NCBI GenBank assembly: GCA_007844125.1
Contig: CM017562.1
Coordinates: forward strand, 60,333,029-60,397,028
Direction of reading: 5' to 3'
DNA from: Sinonovacula constricta
Lineage: Eukaryota; Mollusca; Bivalvia; Cardiida; Solecurtidae
DNA: 64,000 nucleotides
Shown here: positions 56,001 through 62,158 of the stretch, in pieces
Layout: every line of letters starts with the position of its first letter
How positions within the stretch are numbered: the first letter of the stretch is position 1
Translations under genes and position numbers: made by a program
The notes under the pieces: model-generated
Seen by the model: only the letters and a program-made list of their open reading frames with translations
The model's database searches: none
What the model was told of the DNA's origin: nothing

Positions 56001-56127
56001 TGGATACTTACTTATATGAAGTTAGCACCACTTTGTTTGCAACGATGATGAAGAAAGAGGCACTAGCGTAAAAGAGAGCCGCGCCCACCCGTAGGTAGAG
56101 CGAATGGTGCGTCCCTGTCTCCGGCAT
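11001..56127 (-). CDS. SLC35D-family nucleotide-sugar transporter, 11 exons, 321 aa
   Basis: Exons in coding order: 56127-56012, 52938-52905, 37848-37762, 23690-23623, 19858-19787, 18414-18346, 17591-17489, 13804-13712, 12315-12169, 11731-11649, 11094-11001. All junctions are GT-AG and the 966 nt translate without a break from ATG (CAT at 56125-56127) to TGA. The product should be a Golgi or ER antiporter of about 10 membrane helices exchanging UDP-sugars for UMP, for glycan and proteoglycan synthesis. SLC35D1/D2 hallmarks are visible: [17 protein letters not shown] (TM1), [46 protein letters not shown] and [15 protein letters not shown]. The tail is lysine-rich and short. Length suits the family (SLC35D2 is near 337 aa). 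D1 and D2 cannot be separated here, so substrate is left open. Introns 2 and 3 (15.1 and 14.1 kb) are packed with repeats. Confidence 0.95.
12625..12966. repeat. 41-bp minisatellite, about 8 copies (SLC35D intron 8)
   Basis: The unit is AACTGTGTGAAGAATGCAAT then AGTACATTATCCTCCAGTGAA. Variants alternate GAATGC/GAATTC and CATTAT/CAATAT. It lies entirely within the 1.4-kb intron between exons 9 and 8. Confidence 0.93.
13850..15560. mobile_element. Helitron/Pearl-like nonautonomous element with 145-bp tandem core
   Basis: The left end has a perfect hairpin GGGCCATGATGGCCC at 13855-13869. The right end has hairpin TGAGCACGTTGTGCTCA at 15531-15547. Inside both ends lies an inverted 10-mer, GCTCACCTGA at 13876-13885 and its complement at 15545-15554. 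The core is about nine tandem 145-bp units (about 14040-15440), with each unit carrying GACCCCACGTGACCCAGTTA; middle units are almost identical and outer units diverged. A GAACGACGGACGCCGGACGA-type microsatellite (15453-15507) precedes the right end. Terminal hairpins plus a tandem core resemble molluscan Pearl/Helentron elements (established family). No protein is encoded. It sits in SLC35D intron 7. Confidence 0.75.
15610..15795 (+). mobile_element. Diverged SINE, family B
   Basis: A tRNA-like head (GGTTGAGTTGCAG and CATGGGTTCAAAATCT, a weak B box) is followed by a core TTTCATGTGTGGAAGCCTTT and GTACTGGTGGTTC, which aligns with the family B copy at 52344. The tail is not clear. Located in SLC35D intron 7. 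Confidence 0.55.
15822..17031. mobile_element. 1.2-kb inverted-repeat element at a TTAA site
   Basis: Left end TTAACTCATTGTACCCTAA (15822-15840) is the inverse of the right end with one mismatch (TTAACTCATTGTGCCCTAA read on the - strand, ending at 17031). TTAA at both outer edges fits a TTAA target duplication, as in piggyBac-like elements. The first 160 bp are CpG-rich and carry three CGCRTTAA-type motifs (15844, 15930, 15974). The interior is AT-rich with no transposase frame, so this is a nonautonomous element. The superfamily is inferred from the TTAA only. Located in SLC35D intron 7. Confidence 0.75.
19500..19655 (-). mobile_element. SINE, family B, diverged
   Basis: On the - strand there is a tRNA-like head (GGCATAGAGGTGGAATCACT, then GGTTTGAGGCCC as a B box) followed by a core AAGGTTTTAGCTGCTCTGTG and GGTGTTTCTAGC. 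It aligns with the copy at 42481-42732 in head and core. Located in SLC35D intron 5. Confidence 0.65.
19909..22629. repeat. 29-bp minisatellite, about 94 copies (SLC35D intron 4)
   Basis: The unit is GACAGTTGACAGGCTGCAAC then AGGGAGGGA (29 bp) with many point variants. Since 29 is 2 modulo 3 and the unit has no stop on the - strand, all three - strand frames are open over long stretches (up to 467 codons of Cys/Leu/Ser/Pro-rich text repeating every 29 residues). These are not genes. A segment of roughly 0.75 kb is duplicated about 1,516 bp apart (marker variants at 20579 and 22095, 20658 and 22174, 21024 and 22540). Confidence 0.96.
22935..23130 (-). mobile_element. Old SINE, family A
   Basis: On the - strand the core reads GGTGTCAGGATAATGTAACA and GGGTGTCATTTCATG, matching the family A copy at 40048 (GTGTCAGGATAATGTGACTG). 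Upstream is a diverged tRNA-like head with GTAGGTTAAGACTTGGC and a degraded B box. No target duplication was found. Confidence 0.5.
23370..23588. mobile_element. Degraded relative of the TTAA inverted-repeat element
   Basis: It ends with CCAATGAGTTAA at about 23575-23587, like the right end of the 15822-17031 element. In the opposite orientation it also shares ATCAGCCAATCAGAAAC and GGAATTCCATGTAA with that element's interior. It lies just inside SLC35D intron 4, next to exon 4 (23623). The match is partial. Confidence 0.4.
23870..24900. repeat. Diverged 160-180-bp tandem-core repeat, interrupted by a SINE
   Basis: Several diverged copies share a text of the type TTGACAAAATACAGTC, GATAATTGCTACTGT, TTAAGTATCAAAGCTCT and TACTGAGAAAAAGACAACTT (around 24060, 24220-24380 and 24720-24860). 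It resembles other molluscan dispersed repeats with tandem cores. A family A SINE was inserted at 24409 after the array formed. Located in intron 3. Confidence 0.55.
24409..24710 (+). mobile_element. tRNA-derived SINE, family A, with 13-bp target duplication
   Basis: The head has an A-box region GCGCAATCGGTAGAGCG and a perfect B box GGTTCGATCCC. The body contains GTGTCAGGAAAATGTGACTG and GGTGTGGTATCATGCC, and the tail is AATAAACAAACAA. Both sides carry ATAAGTGAAAAGG (24396-24408 and 24711-24723), which fixes the ends. It is transcribed by Pol III in principle and mobilised by a partner LINE. It is not a functional tRNA gene. Confidence 0.9.
24901..26588. other. AT-rich intron 3 sequence, nothing recognised
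   Basis: No splice-supported exon, repeat array or mobile element end was identified. Short open frames (up to 88 codons) have no family features. Confidence 0.4.
26589..26601. repeat. Target-site duplication, left copy (truncated LINE)
   Basis: TTGTATACTTATT at 26589-26601 is repeated exactly at 28209-28221. The pair borders the 26602-28208 insertion and shows that it arrived as its own event. Confidence 0.9.
26602..28208 (-). mobile_element. 5'-truncated LINE copy, inverted relative to the full-length copy
   Basis: Read on the - strand, it starts inside the last codons of the LINE ORF2 (about KINYTNNM and stop), runs through the whole 3' region and ends in a (CAA)n tail. It matches 34525-36125 of the full-length element in reverse orientation; over about 270 bp compared by eye I saw two differences. 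It is flanked by a perfect 13-bp duplication (26589-26601, 28209-28221). Target-primed insertion with 5' truncation explains it. It lies in SLC35D intron 3, same strand as the host gene. Confidence 0.93.
28222..28559. other. Host intron DNA between the two LINE copies
   Basis: These 338 bp lie between the right duplication of the truncated copy and the left duplication of the full-length copy. No coding or repeat signal is seen. It is the original intron sequence that keeps the two insertions apart. Confidence 0.6.
28933..30577 (+). pseudogene. LINE ORF1: gag-like RNA-binding protein, frameshifted
   Basis: ATG at 28933 opens a frame ([15 protein letters not shown]) that stops just after an eight-G run at 29160-29167. 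The rest continues in the next frame to TAA at 30575-30577, about 548 codons in total. Order: Ser/Asn-rich N-terminus, Pro-rich linker, SYANALKS motif, RRM-like region, then zinc knuckles CX2CX4HX4C (CHNC..GHFATQC), CX2CX3HX4C and a third finger in which the usual His is Gln ([15 protein letters not shown]). The C-terminal 130 residues are Asn/Gln/Lys-rich and end with aromatic WYGP repeats. Such proteins coat LINE RNA. One inserted or lost base in the G run explains the break; sequencing error cannot be excluded. Confidence 0.88.
30646..34544 (+). pseudogene. LINE ORF2: endonuclease, reverse transcriptase, RNase H
   Basis: ATG at 30646; the frame runs 1,184 codons to TAA at 34198-34200. AP-endonuclease, residues about 10-240: [40 protein letters not shown]. 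Reverse transcriptase, about 480-800: [41 protein letters not shown], catalytic FVDDSAIW near 717, [13 protein letters not shown]. RNase H, about 1005-1145: [38 protein letters not shown], with all acidic residues present. After the stop the same frame stays open for about 80 codons and encodes a C-terminal zinc motif (CPHC...HVVFQC, near 34321-34371). A frame change near 34435-34455 then leads to the natural end at 34542-34544. Endonuclease, RT and RNase H catalytic residues look intact. Confidence 0.93.
34545..34883 (+). other. Open frame after ORF2 built on three 90-bp repeats
   Basis: Directly after the ORF2 terminal TAA the same frame stays open for 113 codons. It has no ATG near its start (a GTG at 34560 is the nearest alternative). 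The DNA consists of three 90-bp repeats starting at 34573, 34663 and 34753, each encoding a 30-residue basic unit such as QPIRIKRN then SRSIRS and NAQYGQN. The truncated copy (28167 to 27844 on the - strand) keeps the same frame open. It may be an extension reached by stop read-through, or an accident of a stop-free repeat whose length is a multiple of three. No known domain. Confidence 0.45.
34884..36125 (+). other. LINE 3' untranslated region and (CAA)n tail
   Basis: Non-coding 3' part of the element. It holds the three stem-loop boxes, an AT-rich middle and a conserved 3' terminal segment (about 35700-36118), the part also kept in the older copy at 36140-36545. It ends TAAACTAGTT, CC and three to four CAA/AAC units. 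A 124-codon frame on the opposite strand (35243-34869) is also open in the truncated copy, but I see no reason to call it a gene. Confidence 0.7.
34903..35215 (+). ncRNA. Three covarying stem-loop boxes in the LINE 3' region
   Basis: Boxes at 34903-34958, 35037-35091 and 35160-35215 (56, 55, 56 nt) share the core RAATAAACGG ... CCGTANAAACAA. Each can form an outer stem that differs in sequence: AAGGT/ACCTT, GGATTGCC/GGCAATCC and GGGTA/TACCC. The next stem is ACGG/CCGT in all three, and the apical part differs but still pairs (TCT/AGA, GCCC/GGGC, CCC/GGG). In the truncated copy, box 3 has ATGG for ACGG, which still pairs through a G-U wobble. Different stem sequences with kept complementarity argue for RNA structure under selection. 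I do not recognise it as a known ribozyme or motif; function unknown. Confidence 0.55.
36140..36545 (+). mobile_element. Older 5'-truncated copy of the same LINE family
   Basis: It matches the last 400 bp of the full-length element in the same orientation: CAGCTTATTAGCTAAACAGG, CTAGTGTCAGGGGA, GGGCGAGTAGAC, AAACTAGTTT. It has many substitutions, visibly more than separate the two young copies. The full-length LINE inserted a few bases from its left end. No clean target duplication is left. Confidence 0.8.
36669..37112. mobile_element. Nonautonomous hAT-like element with internal triplication
   Basis: Ends are CAAGGCTTTTTTTC (36669) and GAAAAAAAGCCCTG (to 37112), an imperfect terminal inverted repeat, flanked by GGAAT on both sides (36664-36668, 37113-37117). 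The interior has repeated TTCCCAAT/ATTCCCA motifs and three copies of a 41-bp unit (36838-36960, containing CTAATCAGGCATCAGTTGTT). The hAT assignment rests on the CAGGG-like ends and the 5-bp duplication and is tentative. Confidence 0.55.
37118..37761. other. Intron 3 sequence next to exon 3
   Basis: AT-rich DNA up to the donor site of SLC35D exon 3 (37762-37848). No element or exon recognised. Confidence 0.4.
38326..38930 (+). pseudogene. hAT transposon remnant with C-terminal dimerisation segment
   Basis: It begins with a hAT-like end (TAGGGCCGTCATCGATTCG) followed by ATCGATAT-rich subterminal sequence. After about 230 bp of non-coding DNA, a frame at 38643-38915 opens with [19 protein letters not shown]. 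This is the signature of the hAT C-terminal dimerisation domain (pattern P..S.PSERvFS.a). The rest of the transposase, including the BED finger and catalytic core, is missing, and no right end was found. It is an internally deleted, inactive copy in SLC35D intron 2. Confidence 0.75.
38931..40037. other. AT-rich intron 2 sequence, nothing recognised
   Basis: No exon, array or element ends were identified. Short open frames (61-83 codons) lack family features. Confidence 0.4.
40048..40338 (-). mobile_element. tRNA-derived SINE, family A, with target duplication
   Basis: On the - strand: head GGTAGCGCAATCGGTAGAG, B box GGTTTGATCCC, then CGACATACCAAAGTCATT, core GTGTCAGGATAATGTGACTG and GGTGTGGTATCGTGCC, tail ending in AAACAAA. 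TAATGATATG (40038-40047) and TAATGATTTG (40339-40348) form a duplication with one mismatch. It is the same family as 24409-24710. Confidence 0.88.
40535..40685 (-). mobile_element. SINE fragment, family A-related
   Basis: The segment contains GGTGCCCGGGGACTCGGCTG, CCATTATACTGACACCGACT and CTACTACCAACTTTAAAGTC. The order matches the core of family A on the - strand (ATTATCCTGACAC, then CTACCATTTTTAATGAC). The tRNA-like head is missing on the right side. Confidence 0.45.
40686..42480. other. AT-rich intron 2 sequence
   Basis: Nothing supported. A short phrase GATCAGACAGCTCACAGCAG near 41260 recurs in variant form near 40420 and 52225, so fragments of another dispersed repeat are likely, but ends cannot be placed. 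Confidence 0.35.
42481..42732 (-). mobile_element. tRNA-derived SINE, family B
   Basis: On the - strand: head GGCGCCCGTGGTAGTGGTTG, B box GGGTTCAAGTCCC, core AGAAGGTTTTCCAGCTGACT and GGTGGTTCTACCCAGAC, then GTCTTCCTCCACCAAAATAG and a tail rich in AAAC. The flanks share AGTTAAT. The core resembles a domain widespread in bivalve SINEs. Confidence 0.8.
42733..44330. other. AT-rich intron 2 sequence with possible hAT-like debris
   Basis: Stretches at 43065-43130 (GATATATATCAAATATTGG) and 44225-44290 (GATATATCGAATATTGATC) look like facing, diverged ends of the ATCGATAT-rich type seen at 38330. A 72-codon frame at 43446-43664 lies between them, but I recognise no domain. Confidence 0.3.
45225..45680. 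mobile_element. Unique insert in the satellite, possible hAT-like fragment
   Basis: The insert starts CAGGGTTTTCCCTGACG directly after a satellite ACATTCT and returns to satellite near 45680. It contains a perfect 16-bp palindrome CGCACAAATTTGTGCG (45240-45255). The left end resembles a hAT terminus, but no matching inverted end is seen on the right. A - strand frame across it has no domain that I recognise. Confidence 0.4.
49537..50937 (+). pseudogene. 5'-truncated LINE with reverse transcriptase and PHD finger (RTE-like)
   Basis: One reading frame runs from about 49551 to the stop at 50910-50912. It is broken only by TGA at 49683-49685 and TAA at 49890-49892, both explicable as C-to-T changes in CGA and CAA. 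RT motifs: [37 protein letters not shown], catalytic [13 protein letters not shown]4HC3 PHD finger follows (about 50100-50231: [20 protein letters not shown]). The C-terminus has LLHGSESW and [11 protein letters not shown], typical of RTE-type ends, and a basic tail. The 3' end is (ATG)n. TAAC on both sides (49533-49536, 50938-50941) is a short duplication inside a satellite unit. The 5' half, including the endonuclease, is absent. Confidence 0.88.
51700..52343. other. Intron 2 sequence, nothing recognised
   Basis: AT-rich DNA between the satellite and a SINE. Only the short repeat phrase near 52225 (GATCAGACAGCTCCCAGCTG) stands out. Confidence 0.35.
52344..52578 (+). mobile_element. tRNA-derived SINE, family B, with target duplication
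   Basis: Head GGGGCTACCGTTGCCAAGTG and GTTAGTGCTGCTGAC, B box GGGTTTGAGTCCC, core TCATGTGGGGAGGTTTTCCA and GAGCTGGTGGTTCTACC, then GTCTTCCTTCACCAATAATT and tail AACAAAAAACAAG. ACAATGAAGTT at 52333-52343 and 52579-52589 is the duplication. It lies 327 bp downstream, in gene direction, of SLC35D exon 2. Confidence 0.9.
52939..56011 (-). other. SLC35D intron 1
   Basis: A 3.07-kb intron between exon 1 (donor GTAAGT) and exon 2 (acceptor TTTTGCAG). Part of it (about 54585-55185) may be an old inverted-repeat element. I see no second exon or conserved block in the rest. Confidence 0.6.
54585..55185. mobile_element. Possible degenerate inverted-repeat DNA element
   Basis: TTTCTCACTTATAAGACT near 54590-54608 faces TTTCTCACATATAAGATG (read on the - strand) near 55157-55175. 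Inside each end further TTATAAGAC or CTATAAGATGAGAC motifs occur. No transposase frame is seen, and target duplications are not clear. Confidence 0.35.
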
Positions 56128-56200
56128 GTTGTCACTGACTCTGTACTGTGCTGTGCTGTCACGCTTGTTAGCTGTTAAAAGAGTAGCTTAGCGAGTCGGG
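56128..56200 (-). promoter_or_regulatory. SLC35D 5' UTR and promoter-proximal DNA
   Basis: This is the sequence immediately upstream of the SLC35D ATG on the - strand. I see no TATA box at a suitable distance and cannot place the transcription start. The call rests only on position. Confidence 0.35.
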
Positions 56201-56619
56201 CAAATTGCACTAAATGTCTCACATTAATTTCTTGCATATGTTTAATCAATACTTTAAGACACAAAAGCGGGTTAAAAAAATTCAAATTAAATCAATCCTA
56301 CTTGCTTATACGACAATTCTTTATCTTGCGATAGTTTATTGCACAACTTTATTGTCTAATTATGTAAATAATTTGTTATAGTTATACCATTGACAACTCG
56401 CGCCAAACAAACTCGTGCCAGCTGATATTCGTACTAATACTGGACAGATCGATTGCGGTGGGTTAAAAAAAGACGGTCATAAATTTATATAAACAAGATC
56501 TATTAAGTTCTCTTTTCCCGTCTTGAAAAGGTTTGCAAAATACCATTTATGTAATATTTTATCCATGCGATTTATTTATACAATAAATACACAATACAAT
56601 AAATAAATTATGCTGGCGT

Positions 56620-57920
56620 ATTTTCATTACCGTATCTTGAAGCAAAATGGTGTGATTTGGAAGAAAACAAAAATGCAGTTAGACCATTTTGATAAATCGC
56701 AAGAGACAAATGGTTCAAGTGGAATACGTCTTAATTATATAAATAGGAAAACCAAGCATAATTTAGTAAAGATCGTAAGTGGTGGCTTGCGGGGAAGGGT
56801 GGGGGGTGGAGTAAGTATTAAAACAAGGCTTGTATAATTGTCGTGACATAATTTTTATGTCCAATAGCGAAACTTCTCAAACACAAGCGTCTGATTATGT
56901 ATAAGTTGACTCGTGCTATTTTTCATACAAGAAATGAATCACTTGTTTTATGCAGACGTAATTGGAGAAAACGAAGATTGCATTGACTCAATTTAGAGAA
57001 GCATCGCAACAGACAAACAGGTCAAGTAGTATAAGGCCATATGAAAATACGCAACGGGAAAACCAAGAATAATAAAATTTAACCACGAGTTGTCCCTCGG
57101 ATTTATGTCAGTAAGCCACGTGACTAAACAAATTTCTGTGCTTATGAATAGTACGTCGTCCAAACAAAAATATTTTATCTGTCAATTAAATGCAGTTACC
57201 ATTTTAAAACCAACGAAACATGAAAAAAAAGTGGAAAGGGCGATGAAAATGTTGCAATTATGTTCATGTCCTTTAACCAGATACTACCAAGGTGGGATCA
57301 TCCTAACGAAATTATCTGAGAAGTTCTGATTTAAAGTATAAGAGTACATGTTAGAGTTTTATGTTTTCATTCTGTCAGGACAATGTGTAAATGCGAAATC
57401 GCAACAGATAAATGGTTAAATTGGAATAAGTCGAGTTCATATGAAGCAGCAAGGAAACCAACGATAATTTACTCTAAGAGCGTGTCTGGCAGCTGCTGGG
57501 GAGGTTTCAGTATCAAGATATAACTAGATTTTAGTAAAATGTCAGACATTTTAAAATGAAAACAAGGATTGTGATTAATCATGTCATACTTCTTTATGTC
57601 AAACAGAGGAACTACTGAACTACTGAAACACAAGTTTACGTCAATTATCTGGTTATTATCATTTATGTAAAATTCAATCCACGCCTATTTTATTTATACA
57701 TTAAATAAATACTTGTTAAATGCAGACGTAAATTTTATTTTCGTAAAGCAAAATCACAACATGGAGAAAACGAAAATTGTGTTTAAGCCATTTTGAAAAA
57801 TGACAACAGACTAATGGTTCAAGCGGAATAATAAAACAAAAGGAACACCAGGGATAATTTAGTTATGAATTGCCTCTCGGATTTATGTCATTAAATCCCG
57901 TGACTAGACTTTAAGTACCT
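56620..57920. repeat. Four diverged tandem copies of a 300-400-bp unit
   Basis: Four segments near 56640, 56960, 57395 and 57745 share phrases in the same order: GGAGAAAACGAAGATTG, a variant of CAAATGGTTCAAGTGG (56707, 57014, 57410, 57809), AAACCAAGCATAATTTAGTA, and TCGGATTTATGTCA with CACGTGACTA. Spacing is about 307, 396 and 399 bp. They are old, with many indels, so apparent 75-79-codon frames within them are not supported as genes. Confidence 0.65.
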
Positions 57921-60265
57921 AGGACGTAACGATGAGTAAGTCATCCTAACAACAAAGATAAATGTTTTGTCTGTCAAGCAAATTTAGTAACCATTGTATA
58001 TCTTAGGGAACATGAAAAGCAAAGTGGCAAAGTGGTAAACGACAAAAGAAAATGTTTCATTTCTGTTCACTTGTAACAAATATTGCCTGTCAGCTGTTTT
58101 GGAATAATAATTTCTGCGTATTTTGAAAAGCAGAGTGAAACCCTGTCTTCAATGTGTTTATCAACGACTACTCTTATTTTGAACTTTTTGTGACATATTA
58201 ACATTTCTATGTTGCGATAGAAGAAATGCGAGAAAAGTGTCATATTTCTGTGAAAACATAATTAATTTATTAAACGTCCATAAAATATACGACGCGGCAG
58301 GAAGTAAGACACGAAATTCCTTGTTACAAAGTTCATTGTCCGGTTATCTGTTTTGGATGCACTTTTCCTGTTAAACATAAACTGTGCCAAAACGGGAGGG
58401 ATTTCACTAGGTTCTAAAAATGAGATGATACATTTTTATCTATAAAATTTTGATATTTCGCCTGTAAAATTCGCCATAAGCGATGGCAACTATAATTGAT
58501 AATCTTAAATATAACGTTTGTGGAGCTTGCTTCAAACTGATATGCATTTTATTCACATTAACGTTATTACGATGAAAATATCAGATCTTCAGAAGCCTTA
58601 CAACACTTGGTGTAGATTGGTGTATCGTTGCTAAGAAGATAATAACTGGATTAGACATGTACATGAAAGAACGTCTGCTTTAAAGAATAGGAATACAACC
58701 GTGTGTTTCTTTACCTTTATGTTGTTAAACTGCAAACGTTTGTGAAATTTATTAAGTATTAAGTCCTCTGTATAACGTTTATATTGTAAATAAACAATCA
58801 AAGTAAGACTTGTATGAATTTAAAGATTGCTTAGTCATTTATGCCTTAGTATTTTCTAACAACGAGATGAAATAAGGTTTCTGCGAACAGTGGTTCATTT
58901 TAACACGTAAATATATTTTGATAATGTGCACTGTGAATACGACGTTAAAACATACGTGTATATGACCAAACCATACACGTGAATAGTAGATATATCGTAA
59001 ATGCATCCTCTAAGTTAATTTATTCACCTCTTTTTTGTTTGAGATGTATTGGCACAGAACTTTTCATCAAAATCAATGTGTTGTGTATTGCATGCATATC
59101 GTACACCCGAAACGCGCTGATGCAACATGCGTACAAATCAGTGCTCAACGTCATATTGTTTCTGACTGACGTAAAAACGTAATGTACGTCACCACTCGCG
59201 CACTTCGAAACACCATACAGTGATTACAAGAGAGGACCTATTGAATGACTATATTATAAAGAAAAGACGAATCCAGAATGTCAATTGTAAAAATATGAAG
59301 TAAGCATCGTTTTGGCATGGAATATCAAGTCATCGAAATTTTCTTGTAGTTTGACGTAACAATATTTATCAGTCAATACCGATGCATTTGTCTGTTGAAC
59401 ATAAAGCATATATTTTATGTAATTGGTTGTATTAACTGTAAATTGTTGTAAATAGTGTTATTTGTGTCTTTCTTTACTAAAAATGCAGTGCTTATTGCTG
59501 TTTTTACCTAGATGTTCTCGTATATACTGTTTATCTATAAGAAACCCCATTTTGGAGTATTTTGTTGAAGCTCCCTAAACCGTCTTAAGCAACACAATCT
59601 ATCATTAAGCCGACTGCCTTTTTACTACAACTATAACTATTACGTTTAACGTACATAATTTCGAATGGTTATTTTTCGTCTTGTTAACAATATTGTTATC
59701 AATTTCAAATGCTAAAATAAAAGCGAAAAGTATTGCAAGTCCCTATTACCTCATAAACCCAATACCTAATTAAAGTCATGTATGGGCGTGGAAATATCTT
59801 CACCTTGATAGTCCAATTGCAGTAAGTGTTGCATATCAACTTCATTCAAATGATTAAAAAGACAAAACAGTTTCCATAACATCCTCATATTCCACCATTA
59901 GCTGTAAAACAAAAAGCAGTAAGACAAGAAAAGCATTGATCAAAAGCAACACAAACAAGGTAAACTAAATTTGGATATAGTTTTAAACTATAATGTTGTT
60001 GTTTTTTGCTAACAGTGGTATAATATCGGTAAAGGTATCACCAAAAAAAGATAATGTAAAATCTATATTACTTTCCTTAATCCTGAAGAGAAACATGCAC
60101 TAGAAAAGTACTACGTCGGCTAGACTTCTGAAGCTGGTTAGGTGGCCTTCTACAGTTCAAAGGTAAACAAACATATATAAACATACCTTCGTTGCTGACA
60201 TACGTCTTAAGTTTTAAAAAAGGTCCATTAATTAAAAATGCTTACTAGTGAAAGTATTAGCATCG
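57921..60265. other. AT-rich intergenic DNA, nothing recognised
   Basis: No exon, element or array identified between the diverged repeats and the trinucleotide array. It lies between the divergent SLC35D promoter and the right-edge gene. Confidence 0.4.
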
Positions 60266-60269
60266 GAAA

Positions 60270-60295
60270 TTATATTATTATTATTATTATTATTA

Positions 60296-60341
<46 letters not shown>

Positions 60342-60430
60342 CATTATTATTATTATTATTTGTTGTTGTTGTTGTTTTTGTTGTTGTTATTACTTTTTAT
60401 GATAACTATTATTTTTATTATTATTATTAT

Positions 60431-60487
<57 letters not shown>

Positions 60488-60488
60488 A

Positions 60489-60521
<33 letters not shown>

Positions 60522-60540
60522 GGTGGTGGTAGTAGTAGTG
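60270..60540. repeat. Compound trinucleotide microsatellite
   Basis: (ATT)n with ATC interruptions runs to about 60360, then (TGT)n, then (ATT)n again, (AGT)n from about 60431 and finally (GGT)n and (AGT)n. All steps differ by single-base changes of the trinucleotide. Poly-Leu and poly-Ser frames across it are artefacts. Confidence 0.95.
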
Positions 60541-61876
60541 GAAACTGTTTTAGAAGGCTGGTGCCATAATGGTATGATGAACCATTTTCATATCTGTAAG
60601 CATTTGCCAACAAGACAATATATAACTTAGATGCTGCTCGAGAGATGGTGACGATAGTGTTGCGGACAATAACAGAAAGTCGCAGCTGTTCTGTGAGACT
60701 GTTTTCATAGAAAAGAACCGGTTCCGTTTTGTTTTTTAACAGTGTAGCTTGCAGCAATAACGTTAAGCCTGCAATTATGAAAGGTAGCAGACATTTACAA
60801 GAATTCACAGCTGTCTAAGAGTTAGCTTACCTCTAAAGTAGGAAATCTAATGCCAAAACATAGCAACAAACTGATATTAGAGAGAAAAAAGTCCACATCG
60901 TAGGTTCTATTTCCGGTTGGTATTTATTGTAACCATCCCTGCTCCTTTTTTATAATTGCAAGCTACGTTTTATTCTTGCAAGCTACGCTGTTTCAAGTGG
61001 AATACTCGGTTCTTTTCCCTGAAAATGTGTCACAGAACATTGCGATTTCCTGTTATTGCCTGCCACAATATTGTCCAATAATAATGCATTCCATACGAGG
61101 TATCGCTCTCCAGAGCGACACCAATATTCAAACCAATCATAGCCTGTGTACAAAGGGAAAGCGACATGTTCATATTGAGATATTGAGTTCATTTTTTCGC
61201 TGTTGTCTATGTACAACAACCACAAATTATATGAAATACTGCAACTGTTATTTGAAATGTACGTCTAATTGTGGTAAAATTAACATGATAGACTGAGTTT
61301 ATATAATACAAACATGTACAAGTATATAAGTTCTATGTGTCTTTGTCAGTAGAAGCTGACTTTCTTAAAAGATAAACGATCAATACATTTTGATAATTAA
61401 AATTTGATTTGTATACGTTACAGAGACAAACACGCTTAACCTGTCAAAACCTTACGAACATCGCACACCTCTTAAATATATTTCTTGTTATTAATAAAAA
61501 GGTCCCCGCGTCTGGAAAACATGTATATGCACCACGTCGGCGCCCAGGTGGACGGAGACCTTAGTCTACGTGTAGTTATAGTACTATTCACTGTCGTTCT
61601 AGTAGATAAGATATACTACGAAAGCTTTCATCGACGCCTTTGCTTATTTCTTATACAGTATATAGGCCACTTATCTGTGTAGTTGAGCAGTTATGATGAC
61701 AAGTAACTGCAACACTAGTAAATGTTGTCTTCAATACTAAAGAAAGATATATTTGTCCAGTTATAAACTCCAAATGCAGGTGCTTACTGTTAGTTGTCTT
61801 ACTTTAGTGGGATATTTTTTATTTATTCCTCTATACATGTAATGTTTTGCGTGTCTTTTGTGTTTGTTTGTGTGTT
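60541..61876. other. Intergenic DNA, nothing supported
   Basis: Short frames on both strands (up to 150 codons when run into the microsatellite) have no recognisable domain and no convincing splice context. Confidence 0.4.
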
Positions 61877-62048
<172 letters not shown>

Positions 62049-62158
62049 TACTTTTTCATTTACCTTAAACTAATTGAAATGAACACTGAAGAAACTAACA
62101 AGTGTTGTTTTGACAAGACATTGGTTTGTGATGCGATTGTTCAAAATGGTCACACTAG

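Noticed and set aside
59160..59200. Facing TGACGT motifs resembling CREB sites
   Set aside because: Short motifs are expected by chance, and the nearest gene start is over 3 kb away.
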